Origin: Epichloe hybrida
Lineage: Eukaryota; Ascomycota; Sordariomycetes; Hypocreales; Clavicipitaceae
Reading direction: 5' to 3'
NCBI GenBank assembly: GCA_019022495.1
Contig: JAFEKR010000007.1
Location: forward strand, 2,046,001-2,110,000
DNA: 64,000 nucleotides
The notes beneath the pieces were generated by a model that made no database searches, had not been told where the DNA came from, and saw only the letters and a list, made by a program, of their open reading frames with translations. The translations under genes and the position numbers were made by a program. This document shows, one piece after another, positions 48,384 through 60,385 of the stretch; position 1 is the first letter of the stretch, and each line of letters opens with the position of its first letter.

Positions 48384-49203
48384 TATTGAAATGTAGGGAG
48401 CTAGTTGCTGGCTAGCAACAGCTGTACAGGTGTAGCTCTACAGTCGGGGACTAGTAAAACCACCACGTTAAATATTTATTTAACGCAACGCAATGGAAGG
48501 TTTCGGCAGTTATTAACTAATTAAATTCAATCTAGATGACTTTTACGATATCTTATATACCAATAGAATTGATTTTAGTGACGTTATATAGGCAATGCGG
48601 CTGTTAGATTAAGAGGCCTAGCTATCTAGCTAGATTAAAAAGATCTTCTTTCTCTCATATACCCACTGACCGTATTAGTGGATCTGGACCGCCAAAGAGG
48701 TCTTATAGGCCACTTTTTATTTTCCGCAAAATTCATTTGTATGTAAAATCCAAAAAATCAACTCACTACCATACAAACTAGCAACCCATATGCACCAAAT
48801 TTTAGTCCAAAAAATATTCCTATATAAAATAAAAGCCCTATCTTCTAGCTTTAATTTGCTATATGTAAGACTTTTGTACGACCTCTAGTTAAAGAGAAAA
48901 TCGCTGTCAAAGATAGCTATAGGGTAACCTGCTTACGTCACCCTAGCTTACCTAATTACTAGTGGCGCTGCGGTTATGGCTGCGCTTGTAGCCATAACGT
49001 AATTAAATAATTCACAATTAACAATTAATTTGGATTAGTTATTCACACGGTTAGTCGCAGCTGTTAATAGCTACGACGTAGCTATTAACAGCCACCTTCG
49101 CGACCGTTGACAGCTGCAGTGCAGCTGTTAGGCTTGCAATGTAAGCTAGTAATAGAAAGGTCCTTTAACTAGAAAGGGCTAAAAATAGGTCTTATTTTTA
49201 ACA
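48384..49203 (-). repeat. 3' LTR of the Copia element
   Basis: 820 bp, TATTGAAATGTAGGG to TTATTTTTAACA, preceded by the TSD CGAAG (48,379-48,383). It is followed on the inner side by CCCCCTCT, a polypurine tract (AGAGGGGG) when read on the minus strand, which confirms minus orientation. Confidence 0.93.
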
Positions 49204-49445
49204 CCCCCTCTACAAAAGAATTACGTATAAGCTAATTAAAAGCGTACAAAGTGATATAGGGTAAACAAGAACTTTTAGATAAAAACAGATAAAAGGGAAA
49301 AACAGGAAAAGATAAAAGACCCCCTTTTAAATTCCTAGCTATTGTTAAATATAGCTCCCTTTTTAGCGTTGTTTTTAGTTCCCTGTTAAAGGGATTTAGT
49401 TGTTAGTTTTTAGTGATTATCAAGCCCTAAGAGCCTAATAAAAGC

Positions 49446-52400
49446 CTAATAAAGAGGCCTAGATAACGGTTTCGTTAGGCTATCTGCAGGCATTGACTTC
49501 GTATCTAGATATTCGATCTTAGCTAAACCCTCTAAAACCTGTTGCCTAATATAGTTAAACTTTAGCAAGGTATGCTTTGTACGGCTATGTAAGGCAGGGT
49601 TATAGGCAGTGGTTATAGCGCCTTGATTATCGCAATATATCTAGATAGGGGGAGAAATAGGGGTTTTTAGCTCCTTAAATAAGCCCTAAAGCCACTATAG
49701 CTCCCGGAAGGTCTTGCAGATAGCGTTAGCTTTAGCTTCTAATGTTAATAGAGCTATCGTACTAGCTTTCTTTAATTTCTAGCTAATAGGTCCGCTAGCT
49801 AGCTTAAATAAATAAGCGTAGGTTGATTTAGAGGTCTTTTTATCCCCTGCAAAATCACTATTGCAATAACCTATTAGGCTTTTACTAGCTATACCTTTAG
49901 AGTCTCCCTGTAGATTATAGCAAGGAATTTAGTCCCTAATAGGTACCTAAGCAGGTTTTTAGCTGCTTTTAGGTGCTCTATATAGGGCCTAGCTAGTGCT
50001 ATAGATAGCCACTGAAGTGTAAAGGCCACGTCTAGCCTTGTAAGCAACATTAGGTACATTATAGTCCCTATAATGCACTAATAGAGCTTGATTTCGCTAG
50101 CTATTAAAAGCTTAGTAGTTTGCGTAGCTAAAACGCCTAGCTGAAGAGGTATGCTAATAGGCTTACTATCTAGCATATTAAATCGATTTAAAGCCTCTGA
50201 GATATACTAAGATTAATGAATTTTCAGGACCCTATTAGGTCTATCTCGTACGATTTAAACCCCTAAGAAGAATTCAGCTAGCCCCCTATCTTCTATTAGA
50301 TAGACTTTATGAAGTTCCTTTTTAAGTCTTTAGATATAACGTAAATCCAGTCTAATTAGAAGACAATCATCCACATACGTGATGATAAAGGTTTTGGTAG
50401 AGGAATTATAGAATATAGCTAGGTTAGAAATTAGAGGGCTAAATCCTAGGGACTTTAGCACTGCAATTAGTGCTTGTTGCCACTCCCTTAAGCTCTGTTT
50501 TAGGCTATATAAAGATTTCTATAATAAAATTACTTAATCTTTAGAAGGTTTATAGCCAAAACTTTTAGCTAATTTAGCTAATTTAGGATTTGCTTTAAGG
50601 AATTCAATAAATCCGTCTGGAATAACCATATAAATCTGTTATTATAGCTTACTATTAAGAAAAGCTCCTATAAAATCAACCTATTTGATTTCCCAGTTAT
50701 TCTAAGCCACTAGGGCTAGTAAAATCCTCTAGCTAGGGGGAATGCTTGTGGCTGCAAAGGTCTCTAGATAATCTAGACCTTCGATTTGCATAAATCCCTT
50801 AGCAACGAGTTAGGCCTTGTATTTTAAAGGATTATTTTCTTTATCCTTTTTAAGCTTATAAACAAGCCTATTCTTTAGTACTTTTCAGCCCTTAGGTACT
50901 TGGTCTTTCCCTATAAATTTAAAAGTACTAGCCTTTAGAAGCTATTTATATTCCTTGTACGTAGCTTCTATCTATTTATCCCTTTCAGGGCTAGATATAG
51001 CTTGCTTCTAGGTCTTAGGTTTAGGGCTATTAGGGTTGTTTTCCTTTAGCTTCTCCTGTACCTTAAAGCAGATTTCTTTTATGAAATCTAGAGAAGAAGG
51101 GGAACTAATATTAACATCCATAGGGTCAATATTAGGGTTGAAGTTGGTAATTTTATCAAAATCGAGGTCCGAAGTCGAAATCTGATTAGGCGTGGCCTCC
51201 TCTGAGGCCTCTGGAATCGGTTCCTTAGGGGGTTGTACAGGCCCTATAGGGTGTTTTTCTTGACCTATAGGGGGATTTTGATTTCCTATGTTGTCTATAG
51301 GGTAATCCTTTAAACCTTAATTTAGATCTTGATTTTCTAAATCATTTTCCCCCTCTAAAGGGTTATCCCCTATAGAAAGCCTAGGTAATCCTTTAGAGAC
51401 AGGACCTATAGGTTCTATAATCTTAATAAAGCTAGCCTTCGTGACTAGCCTTTTAGAGGGGATGTACACTAGATAGGTGTTGGAACCTAGTGTAGCTAAT
51501 AACCTTCTAGGGATAGTCCTAGCTGCTAACTTCTAGGCTTTAGGTCGTTTTTCTAGGGGGATTAGAATCTCACAGTGAGATCCTATAGCTCTAATACTGC
51601 TAATATCAGTTGTACAGGGCTAATTTAGCTCCCTAGCTAGCAGTTGTTTAGGGCTTTTATCCTTAGTGGTATTAGCAGTTATATTAACTAGGTTAACAAC
51701 TGCAGGTAATATAAAACACCATAAATATAAAGGTAATTTTGCCCACTAGATAGTAGCCCTTAATTGATCTAGAATAGTACGAATTAAACGCTTTGCTAAT
51801 CCATTTTGCTCATGGATATAGGGACTAGAAGTTATAAATTTAATCCCTTTAGAATTTAACCAAGTTTAACAACTAGAATCGATTTCTTGGCCCCTATTAA
51901 AGTAAAGGTGCCTAGGATATTGACCTAGTTGATTTTTAAGCCCTCTGAAGAAGCCCTTAATAGCCCTATAAACAGTTAGGCCTTCCTTATTAGGTAATAA
52001 GAACACCCACTTATATCTAGTTTTTCGATTAACTAGAAATAAGCAAATTAACTGTTTATTGTACGGTACAGGGCTGATTTTTAGCGTATCCCCCTCTATT
52101 CAATCTAGAGCTCTAGGGGGGTTAGGGATAGCTAATTTCCTAGGTCTTCTAACTGCCTTAGATTAATCACAAGCTATACATTTAAAGTCTTTATCCTTGA
52201 TTTTAGAAAAATCAGGGATTCCTTTAGTTATAAGGCTTGTTTTCTTTAGCAAAGGAAGCCCTAGGTGCCCTAATTATACATGCTATAGGCTAGCTAGTTC
52301 TAGTAACTTTTGATATTAAAGGTCTTTAGGGCCTGAATTAGGGTCTAGATTCAGGTCTAGATTAGGGCCCTCTCCGTCAGTCCCCTGCTAGGCCCCTTAA

Positions 52401-54358
52401 GAACCACAGGCCTCTTAGGGAGGTATTAGGGACCTTTTTCCTTCACTAAGGCCCTCTAACACCCCTAAATCTATTTCTTTAGATTTATAAGGGACCTAAC
52501 CTAGGGCTATAGGCGTTAGAGAAGGGACTAAATCCCCTAAATCATCCCGTACGACTTCTTCAATTTCAGCGATTTCGTCCAAATCAGAAGCCCAATCCGG
52601 CTTTTTAGAGGGAATTTAAACCTCTATAGGGTAGCTAATTGGATAGCTATGACCCCTAAAGCTGGCATAGGTAAAAGGTCAGATATAATGAGATTTTTTA
52701 CAGGGCCCTTTATGTAACGTTAGTGTAGTTTGGTTTTTAACGTGAAAGAAAAAACCATGTTTTTCTATATCTAGGGCAGCAATACAAGACCTATCTTTAA
52801 GATAAAGATGGTTTTTTATAAAGCAACCACTAGATATATAGTAAATAAGGCCACTAACTATATTAACATTAAGCTAAGGAAAATATAGAGCATCCTTTAG
52901 CACTAAGGTCCTATACTTATTAGGTTTCTTTTAATATAAGACCTCAAAAATAGCACTACCGTGACCCTTAGGATAAATAGGGCCACCACCAGTTATAATA
53001 GGGTTGGATTCCCCCTTCTTAAAAGGGGTATAATCCCTAAAGACCTCCCTAGAATTAACTATATATACGGTCAAACCTGTATCATATAATAGGGCCTTTT
53101 TCATGTCTTTACTATAATAATTAAAACCATTTAAGGTATTAATTTCTTGTTTTTCATCATCCGAATCACTAGAGCTAGAATTAGAGCTACTATCGCTAGA
53201 GCTCTTATAACTAGTCTTATAATTACTAGGTTTCTTGTATAGATCAAGTGCTCCGTTAGAAAGGTTATAATTTCCTAGCATAAAAGAACCCTCTATAAGT
53301 TCTTTAGTATCCTTTTTATCTGATTTTTAACCCTTTTGCTTCTTTTTCTTCTTATTAGAATTAGAAGAGCCCTTATTTTCTTCAGAGCCTTCTTTCTTCT
53401 TCTTCTAACCTTTAGGGGCCTTTTCCTTATCTTTAGCACCCTTTTCTAGGTCTTTAGCCCTATAATTCAGGGCTTTAGCTACCGTAGATAACTTATCCCT
53501 CTGTTTAGCTAGAAGGTCTGCCATTAGAAATTCAAGATTTAGGGCTTCTAGGGGGACCCCTATAGCCCTATTTGTACGCATGCTAAATCGTTGCCTCTTA
53601 GCCCACTAAGGGAAGGTTAATTTTAGGGATTAAAGATATTAATTAACCTAATCTATAGGATTAATTAGGACCCCTAAAATCGATAATCTAGCTAGTAAAT
53701 TATTAAAAACTGCATTAAAGGCTTCTAAAGTCCCCTTAAATCCATGAAAATTCAGGTTATGAAATTCAGAATATAGGGACCCCCTCTAGATTTCAACGCT
53801 ATATAAATATTGCCTAACAAGTAAATTATAGGCTTCTTTAGGTGATTTTTGCCAAGTTATAGTGGCTTAGGGGCCTTCCGTATAACTATCCCTTAGTAAC
53901 ATTAGGATAATAGCTTAGTTAGCGTCCCCTAGCGCCCTAGAAATATCCGGATTATCTAGAAAATTAGGCATGCCTAAAGCTCTAAATTAGATAGCTAGGG
54001 CTTGTTTCTATTAATCGAAATTTTCAGCTCCTTTAAGCTTAGCAGTCTTAGGGAAGCTATAAACCCTCTTATTAAATTCCTTAATAATTAAATTATGAAA
54101 GGCAGCTTATACAGAGCTAGATTTAGGTGCCTTATCTTAAATAGGCTGCTGAATTTACTGCTAACTAGCAGGCTTAGTAGCTTCCACACCCTCTATAGGT
54201 CTATTATTAATAGCTAAAGTCAAGGACTCTAGCTTCTCTATTACTAGATTAATAGCATTTTGTTATTTAATAACCTGCTCTTTTAGCTAGTTATTTAGAA
54301 CCTCTTACGCACTAAGATTAGGGACTAGAGGTCCCTAACCTTATTGATTAGTAGCTAT
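49446..54358 (-). pseudogene. Ty1/Copia gag-pol polyprotein remnant
   Basis: Minus-strand order is Gag, protease, integrase, RT, RNase H, as expected for Copia. Gag starts at about 54,358, where the ATG now reads ATA, and ends in a Lys-rich tail near 53,300-53,450. The protease box LLYDTGLTVYIVNSR is at about 53,060-53,100. The integrase zinc region LGHLGLPLLKK...CIACD is at about 52,165-52,290, and its core has SSPYIHEQNGLAKRLI near 51,790-51,840. The RT has KGFMQIEGLDYLETFAA (about 50,750-50,800) and an intact ITYVDDCLLI (about 50,360-50,395). RNase H has NSDFAGDKK and ends ADSLTKPLSRPLY with a stop at 49,446. Stops are present but much sparser than in the Gypsy copies. Confidence 0.9.
52931..53281 (-). 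pseudogene. Open segment of the Copia polyprotein containing the protease
   Basis: A 116-codon open stretch within the Copia pol. It begins MLGNYNLSNG, passes an acidic Ser-rich linker, then the aspartic protease motif YDTGLTVYIVNSREVF and the following ITGGG. It is part of the larger decayed polyprotein and not a separate gene. Confidence 0.85.
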
Positions 54359-54361
54359 CTT

Positions 54362-54650
54362 CTAATTTTATAAAAGGGAAGTCTTCTATTTGTACTGAAA
54401 ATCCTTTTTATAGAAGGGAAAAACTTCTATTCGCGCTGAATTTCCTTTTTTATAGAAGGGAAAAGCTTCTATTCTCACTAAACTTCCTTTTTATAGAAGG
54501 GAAAGCTTCTATATCGCTTGTGCGCTTCCTGTTTTATAGAAGGGAAGTCTTCTATAACCATAATGATTTCTTTTTATAGAAGGGAATAGCTTTTATCTCG
54601 CAGGTCCTTCCTGTTTTATAGAAGGGAAGTCTTCTATAACCATACGCAAA
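54362..54650. repeat. Tandem hairpin units in the Copia leader
   Basis: About six units of 40-60 bp, each with TTTTATAGAAGGGAA followed by (A/G)CTTCTAT. Each unit can form a short TATAGAAG/CTTCTATA hairpin. They lie between the 5' LTR (54,695-55,514 on the minus strand) and the lost gag start codon. Confidence 0.8.
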
Positions 54651-54694
54651 GTGCACTAGAAAGAATTTTATAGTGATAGGCTAGGCTTATAACC

Positions 54695-55514
54695 TATTGA
54701 AATGTAGGGAGCTAGTTGCTAGCTAGTAACAGCTGTATAGGTGTAGCTCTACGGTTAGGGACTAGTAAAACCACCATGTTAAATATTTATTTAACGCAAC
54801 GCAATGGAAGGTATTGGCAGTTATTAACTAATTAAATTCAATCTAGATGACTTTTATGATATCTTATATACTAATAGAATTAATTTTAGTGACGTTGTAC
54901 GGGCAATGCGGCTGTTAGATTAAGAGGCCTAGCTATCTAGCTAGATTAAAAAGATCTTCTTTCTCTTATATACCCACTAACTGTATTAGTGAATCCGGAC
55001 TACTAAAGAGGTCTTATAGGCTACTTTTTATTTTCCGTAAAATTCATTTGTATGTAAAATCCAAAAAATCGACTCACTACCATACAAACTAGCAACCCAT
55101 ATATACTAAATTTTAGTCCAAAAAATATTCCTATATAAAATAAAAGCCCTGTCTTCTAGCTTTAATTTGCTATATATAAGACTTTTATACGACCTCTAGT
55201 TAAAGAGAAAATCGCTGTCAAAGATAGCTATAGGGTAACCTGCTTACGTTACCCTAGCTTACCTAATTACTAGTGGCGCTGCGGTTATGGCTACGCTTGT
55301 AGCCACAACGCAATTGAATAATCCACAATTAACAATTGATTCGGATTAGTCATCCACACGGTCGGTCGCAGCTGTTAACAGCTACGACGTAGCCATTAAT
55401 AGCCACCTTCGCGACCGTTAACAGCTGCAGTGCAGCTGTCAGGCTTGCAATGCAAGCTAGTAATAGAAAGGTCCTTTAACTAGAAAGGGCTAAAAATAGG
55501 TCTTATTTTTAACA
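54695..55514 (-). repeat. 5' LTR of the Copia element
   Basis: 820 bp, the same length as its partner, followed by the TSD CGAAG at 55,515-55,519. The LTRs differ by scattered transitions only, as far as I compared. The complete Copia element is 48,384-55,514 (7,131 bp), inside element D. Confidence 0.93.
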
Positions 55515-55519
55515 CGAAG

Positions 55520-56216
55520 GTTAAAGGTCTTCGAAGGTCGAAAGTCGAAGGTCAAAGGTCTTCGAAGGTCGAAGGTCAAAGGTCTTCGAAGGTCGAAGGT
55601 CGAAGGTCTTTGAGTCGATCGAATTCGCACGATTAATTAAACGGATCGAAGGTCGAAAGTCGAAGGTCAAAGGTCTTCGAAGGTCGAAGAATCGAAGGTC
55701 TTCAAATCAACGGATCGAAGGTCTTCAAATCGAAGGTCTTCGATGATCGAAGAATCTGACAATGGGAGCGATGCCTAAGGGAGCTATTAGGCCTAGCTAA
55801 AGGGATAGCTTGATCAATTAGTCAGATTGACGGTCGAATTGAAGGTTAACGAATCTAATGAATCAGAACGAAGGTTAACAGTTCTAATAGTTAGATTAAA
55901 GGTTAACGAATCTAATGATAGACGCGATGTGATTGGATTGAAGTTAACGAATTAAAGGTCAACGAATCTAACGAGGTTAGATTGAAAATCAACGAATCTA
56001 ACGATCAGAACGAAGGTTAACAGTTCTAACGGTCGGATCAAAGGTTAACGAATCTAACAATAGGCGCGATGCCTAGAGAGACTATTAGGCCTAGTAAAAG
56101 GGATAGCTTGGACAGGCTTAGTGGATTAGTTAACGAATTATCAGTTAGTTTGGTGGCTTTTATTAGTAGTAAAAGCGCTAGAGGTGCGTAATGATTAGAG
56201 AGCAATTGCTACCAAA
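55520..56216. repeat. Element D internal region, right part
   Basis: Continues the D interior after the Copia insertion. It has GAAGGTCGAAGGTCAAAGGT arrays at 55,515-55,760, then units of about 70 bp with GGTTAACGAATCTAA and CAGAACGAAGG at 55,820-56,090. Just inside the right LTR, the minus strand reads TTTGGTAGCAATTGCT, a TGG-starting primer-binding site, so D is minus-oriented. No gene recognised. Confidence 0.7.
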
Positions 56217-56400
56217 TGTTACGATACAGAATGTAAGATAAAATGAGTGTGAAGGTGATGATTTATTCAACTAGCTAGAGGTCAGAGCTATCGTCTAATA
56301 TAGGGGTTCTAGGTCACGTGCTAGCCACATCCGAGGTCTAGTGGCATTAACAGGCCACATCCTAAGGTGACAGGCTAACTGTCAATTCTAGCACGTAACA
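56217..56400 (-). repeat. LTR of element D (right copy, 5' LTR)
   Basis: 184 bp, TGTTACGATACAG to GCACGTAACA, followed by ACTTA. It is nearly identical to 47,062-47,244. With the nested Copia removed, D is only about 2.2 kb, the size of a non-autonomous TRIM-like or small LARD-like element. Confidence 0.92.
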
Positions 56401-57394
56401 ACTTAGGCCTTTATAAGATTAAAAAGGTAATTAAAAGTTATAAATTAGTATATTAATTAAAATTACTACCTAAGACTTAATTATATAATATATTTAATCT
56501 TACTAGTTTTAAACCTTTTAAAGAAAACCTAATAAATATAGAAAATATATTCTTATTATAAGATACTATTAAAGATAATAAATAAGAGTTTAAAGTTAAG
56601 AGAATTATTTTATATTACTATAATAAAAAGTATTATAAATATCTAGTTAAATAAAAAAGCTATAATACTTTAAAGAATTCTTAGGTATTAAAAAGAGATT
56701 TTATTACTAGAGAAATTATTAATAACTATAAGTAATAGCTAAGTAATAAAGTTAATATAAGGTAATTATATTTTATAACTTAATATACTAAAGATATTAG
56801 AAAATAAAGTTAATTTACTTAAATAACTTAAATAATCTATTATATAGCTACTAAGTACTTATCCCTTTATAATAGAGTTAGTCCCTAAGACTACTAGTTT
56901 ATTATTATTAGTAATAGCTATAGGAATTATAAAGAAAGAGGCCTTAGGAGTATCTTTATTATTAGAATCCCTCTCTTTATATATATAAACCTAAAGTACA
57001 CTAGGGAGCTTAATAAAACTAATATATTTAGGTAAATTAATAGTATTTAATATAAACTACTAGTAAGTTAGTTAAGTATTAGCTATATATATTAAGAAAG
57101 CTTACCTTTAGGATATTCTAGGCTATAAAGTAAAGATAGTTTAAAATATTAATCTAAGTCTCTAGATTTATAGTATTACTTAGTAGCGCTATTATAGTAT
57201 ATTTATTATATTTTACCTTATAAGTAATATTAGTAAATATTTAAGCGTAGTAAATATAACTATACTTATTAAAATTTTTATAAACTAGGATAGTATTCTA
57301 TAGCTTTTTCTTTACTTTTATAATAAGCTAGTAGTAAGTTAGTAGTAATCTAGTGTCTAGGTAATAGGATTATACTTACTTTATTTTAATAGTA
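56401..57394 (+). pseudogene. Gypsy A1 pol, part 3: integrase C-terminus and chromodomain
   Basis: Resumes the A1 frame after element D. LYKIKKVIKSYKLVY is followed by a decayed NIFNLTSFKPF (the usual N-V-F-H-V-S-L-L region). A chromodomain-like block follows, EFKVKRIILYYYNKKYYKYLVK, where the next Trp is a stop, then SYNTLKNS and DFITREIINNYK (about 56,590-56,730). The chromodomain places A1 in the chromovirus clade. Beyond 56,800 the sequence is untranslated or unrecognised. Confidence 0.8.
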
Positions 57395-57399
57395 ATAGC

Positions 57400-58209
57400 T
57401 TTTGAAATGTAGGGAGCTAGTTGCCAGCTGGCAACAGCTATACAGGTGTAGCTCTACGGTTAGGGACTAGTAGAACTACCACGTTAAATTTATTTAACGT
57501 AACGTAACGAAAGGTTTTAGCAGTTATTAACTAATTAAATTTAATCTAGATAACTTTTACAATATCTTATATACTAATAGAATTGATTTTAGTGACGTTA
57601 TACGGATAATGCAGCTATTAGATTAAGAGGCCTAGCTATCTAGCTAGATTAAATAGATCTTCTTTCTCTTATATACCTACTAACTATATTAGTAAATCCA
57701 GACCGCTAAAAAGGTCTTACAGGCCACTTTTATTTTCCGTAAAATTCATTTGTATGTAAAATCCAAAAAATCAACTTACTACTATACAAACTAGTAACCT
57801 GTATGCACTAAATTTTAGTCTAAAAAATATTCCTATATAAAATAAAAGCCCTGTCTTCTAGCTTTAATTTACTATATATAAGACTTTTATATAACCTCTA
57901 GTTAAAGAGAAAATCACTGTTAAAGGTAGCTATAGGGTAACCTGCTTACGTTACCTTAGCTTACCTAATTACTAGTGGCGCTGCGGTTGTGGCTACGCTT
58001 GCAGCCACAACGCAATTGAATAATTCACAATTGATTTGGATTAGTTATTCACATGGTTAGTCGCAGCTGTTAACAGCTATGACATAGCCATTGACAGCCA
58101 CCGTCGCGACCGTTAACAGCTGCAGTGCAGCTGTTAGGCTTGCAATGCAAGCTAGTAATAAAAAGGTCCTTTAACTAGAAAGGGCTAAAAATAGGTCTTA
58201 TTTTTAACA
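57400..58209. repeat. Solo Copia LTR
   Basis: 810 bp, the same family as the LTRs at 48,384 and 54,695, with the exact TSD ATAGC at 57,395-57,399 and 58,210-58,214. No internal sequence, so it results from LTR-LTR recombination after insertion into A1. It carries more transitions than the two LTRs of the complete copy, which suggests greater age or a heavier RIP load. Confidence 0.93.
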
Positions 58210-58214
58210 ATAGC

Positions 58215-59483
58215 TACCTTTAGGAGTAGCTTTAATAAGCTTAAATAGCCTATTATAAAGCTATATAATTTAAGCTAAAGTCTAGTAATATATTAGTAAT
58301 AAGTAAGTAAATTCTAGTTAAGAGAGATATACTATAATATAGTTTTTATTATTTTAGAAGTAATAAGCATATTTTATTAAATAGCCTATTAAAAATAGCT
58401 ATAAAGAAGTAATAAGTAAGTAAAGAAGTTATACTTAAAGATTTATTATATTTTATTAGGAAGGTCTTTTTATTAATAAGGTATTCTAGAATCTTATAAG
58501 TACTATTTTTAGGAGAATATTTTATATTATTACTTACTAATAATAGTATATATATAAAATCTTTTTTAAAGTTATTTTACTAGTAGTAAGTTAGTAATAA
58601 AAATACTATAAGAACATAATAAACTTATAATAAGATTTTAGAAGAAGTTTACTTTAGAGAAGACTTTATAAGAGACTTTATAGGAGATTCTTTAGTTAAT
58701 AAATTTTCTTAAGGTATTAATAAAGGTAAAGTTTAGGTATAAGACTTAGATATAGTAAACTAGCTATAAGTTAGCTATAATAGACTAGATAAGGAAGTTA
58801 TACTAGTAAGAGTATAAACTTATAAGCTAGATAAGGGTAAAGAACTAAGATAAATAAGGATAAATAATAATAATAATTAAGGACTAAAAGAGATTAGTAA
58901 TTACTAAGTAATAGTAATAAGAGAGCTATTACTTAGCTAGTAAGGGTAACTTATAAAGGTATTATAAAAGAAAGAAAGTGTATAAAAGAGGGGAAAAATT
59001 AGTTTTTTTTATATTAACCCTAGACCCCTTAAGTAATTTAATATACTATATATAGGTAATTTATAAATTATAATAATAACTATTAGTACTACTAAACGTA
59101 TATATACCTAATAGCTATAAACTTATAGTAACTATAATATAAGCCCTTGAGTTAAACTATTTAAAACTATAGTATTAAGTACCTTATTTATTTAACTAAT
59201 TATAAAAATTAATATAGGTTATTTTTTTTCTAGCTATATAATAGGTAATAATATTTATTTTGCTATAGTAAAGCTATATATAAGCTACTATTTAGATATT
59301 ACTAACTATAATAAAAAGGGTTATTTTTAATTAGTGATATTATTATTATTATTTCTTTTTATTTACCTATATATCTAGATATAAGGTACCTTATCTTATT
59401 TTCCTTATAAAGCTCTAATATAGTAACTATACCTTAAGTAAGTAACTTATTTTATAATTAAGGTTAATTATATATAAGGGAGG
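58215..59483 (+). repeat. Gypsy A1 3' untranslated region or unassigned remnant
   Basis: Very AT-rich with no recognised protein. It contains the segment 58,441-58,635 whose inverted copy ends the repeat block at 60,385. A purine-rich TATATAAGGGAGGTA lies at 59,471-59,484, directly before the candidate LTR. Confidence 0.5.
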
Positions 59484-59758
59484 TATTATATTAGAAGTAT
59501 AGAGGTTAAAGATAGGATATTTATTAAAGTAAGTCTTTAGAGAATATTTAGGCTATATAAATAATAAAAAGGCTAGCTAGCTATAAGATAGCTATATGCT
59601 TATAAAGTAAGGTATTTATTAAAGACTATATATATTATTAGTATAAGGTTAGAGATTAAAACCTTTATATACTTACCCCTAGCTAGTATCTATCTAGTAG
59701 CGACTGCGATAGTCTTAGCTATTACTTCGTTTATAACCTTTTGGTGCAAGCCGTGACA
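59484..59758 (+). repeat. Candidate 3' LTR of Gypsy A1
   Basis: 275 bp that follows a GGGAGG polypurine tract and ends in GCAAGCCGTGACA. The position after the A1 chromodomain and the similarity of the tract to that of A2 support the call. No 5' LTR was seen in this window, so it is unconfirmed. Confidence 0.4.
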
Positions 59759-60385
59759 TATACTTAGTACTTTTATAGGTAAAATAATCTAGTGCCTAAT
59801 AAGTTAGTAAAGTATACTTAGGCTTTTTATATTTATAGTATACTAAGAATAATCTTTTCCCTTAATCTTTACTTTATTATTATATCTTATTTATAAGTAA
59901 TATAAAATAAGAGTATTACCTTTTTCTTTTAAGGTCTTAACTTTTTTTATTACTTTAGCCTAAACCTATTATAATTTTTACTTTTTTACCTTAGCTTTAT
60001 AGTTAGCTTTAGGTTATTAAAATCTCTTAACTAATTATTTACTTTCTTATAGTATTATTTAAGCTATTTAGAAAGATTATAATTCTTAGATATATAAGGA
60101 TTTCTTTAAGTAACTTAGCTTTTACCTTAGCCTAAGCTTATATAAAGGATTAAAATAATTAGTTATTCTTTTACCTAAGATTTAGTAATAATCTTATTAC
60201 TTCTAAGTGACTTATAGTGTCTTTATTACTAACTTACTACTAGTAAAATATCTTTAAAAAAGATTTTATATATACGCTATTATTAGTAAGTAATAATATA
60301 AAATATCCTCCTAAAAAATAATACCTATAAGATCCTAGAATACCTTCTTAATAAAAAGACCTTTCTTATAAAATATAGTAAATCT
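59759..60385 (-). repeat. Truncated inverted copy of A1-type 3' sequence
   Basis: Its minus strand at about 60,195-60,385 matches the plus strand at 58,441-58,635 (shared words GGTCTTTTTATTAA and TTACTTACTAATAATAG). The similarity ends abruptly at 60,385, where base composition becomes normal. It is the last element fragment before host genes. Confidence 0.7.

Noticed and set aside
47062..56400. A single Copia element using the 183-bp repeats as its LTRs
   Set aside because: The Copia coding region has its own 820-bp LTRs, polypurine tract and TSD (CGAAG) lying inside. The 183-bp LTRs have a separate TSD (ACTTA), so there are two nested elements.
1..60385. Mitochondrial or bacterial origin of the AT-rich part
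   Set aside because: Gypsy, Copia and hAT elements with nuclear-type introns and RIP-type decay run directly into nuclear genes. No mitochondrial genes or rRNA were seen.
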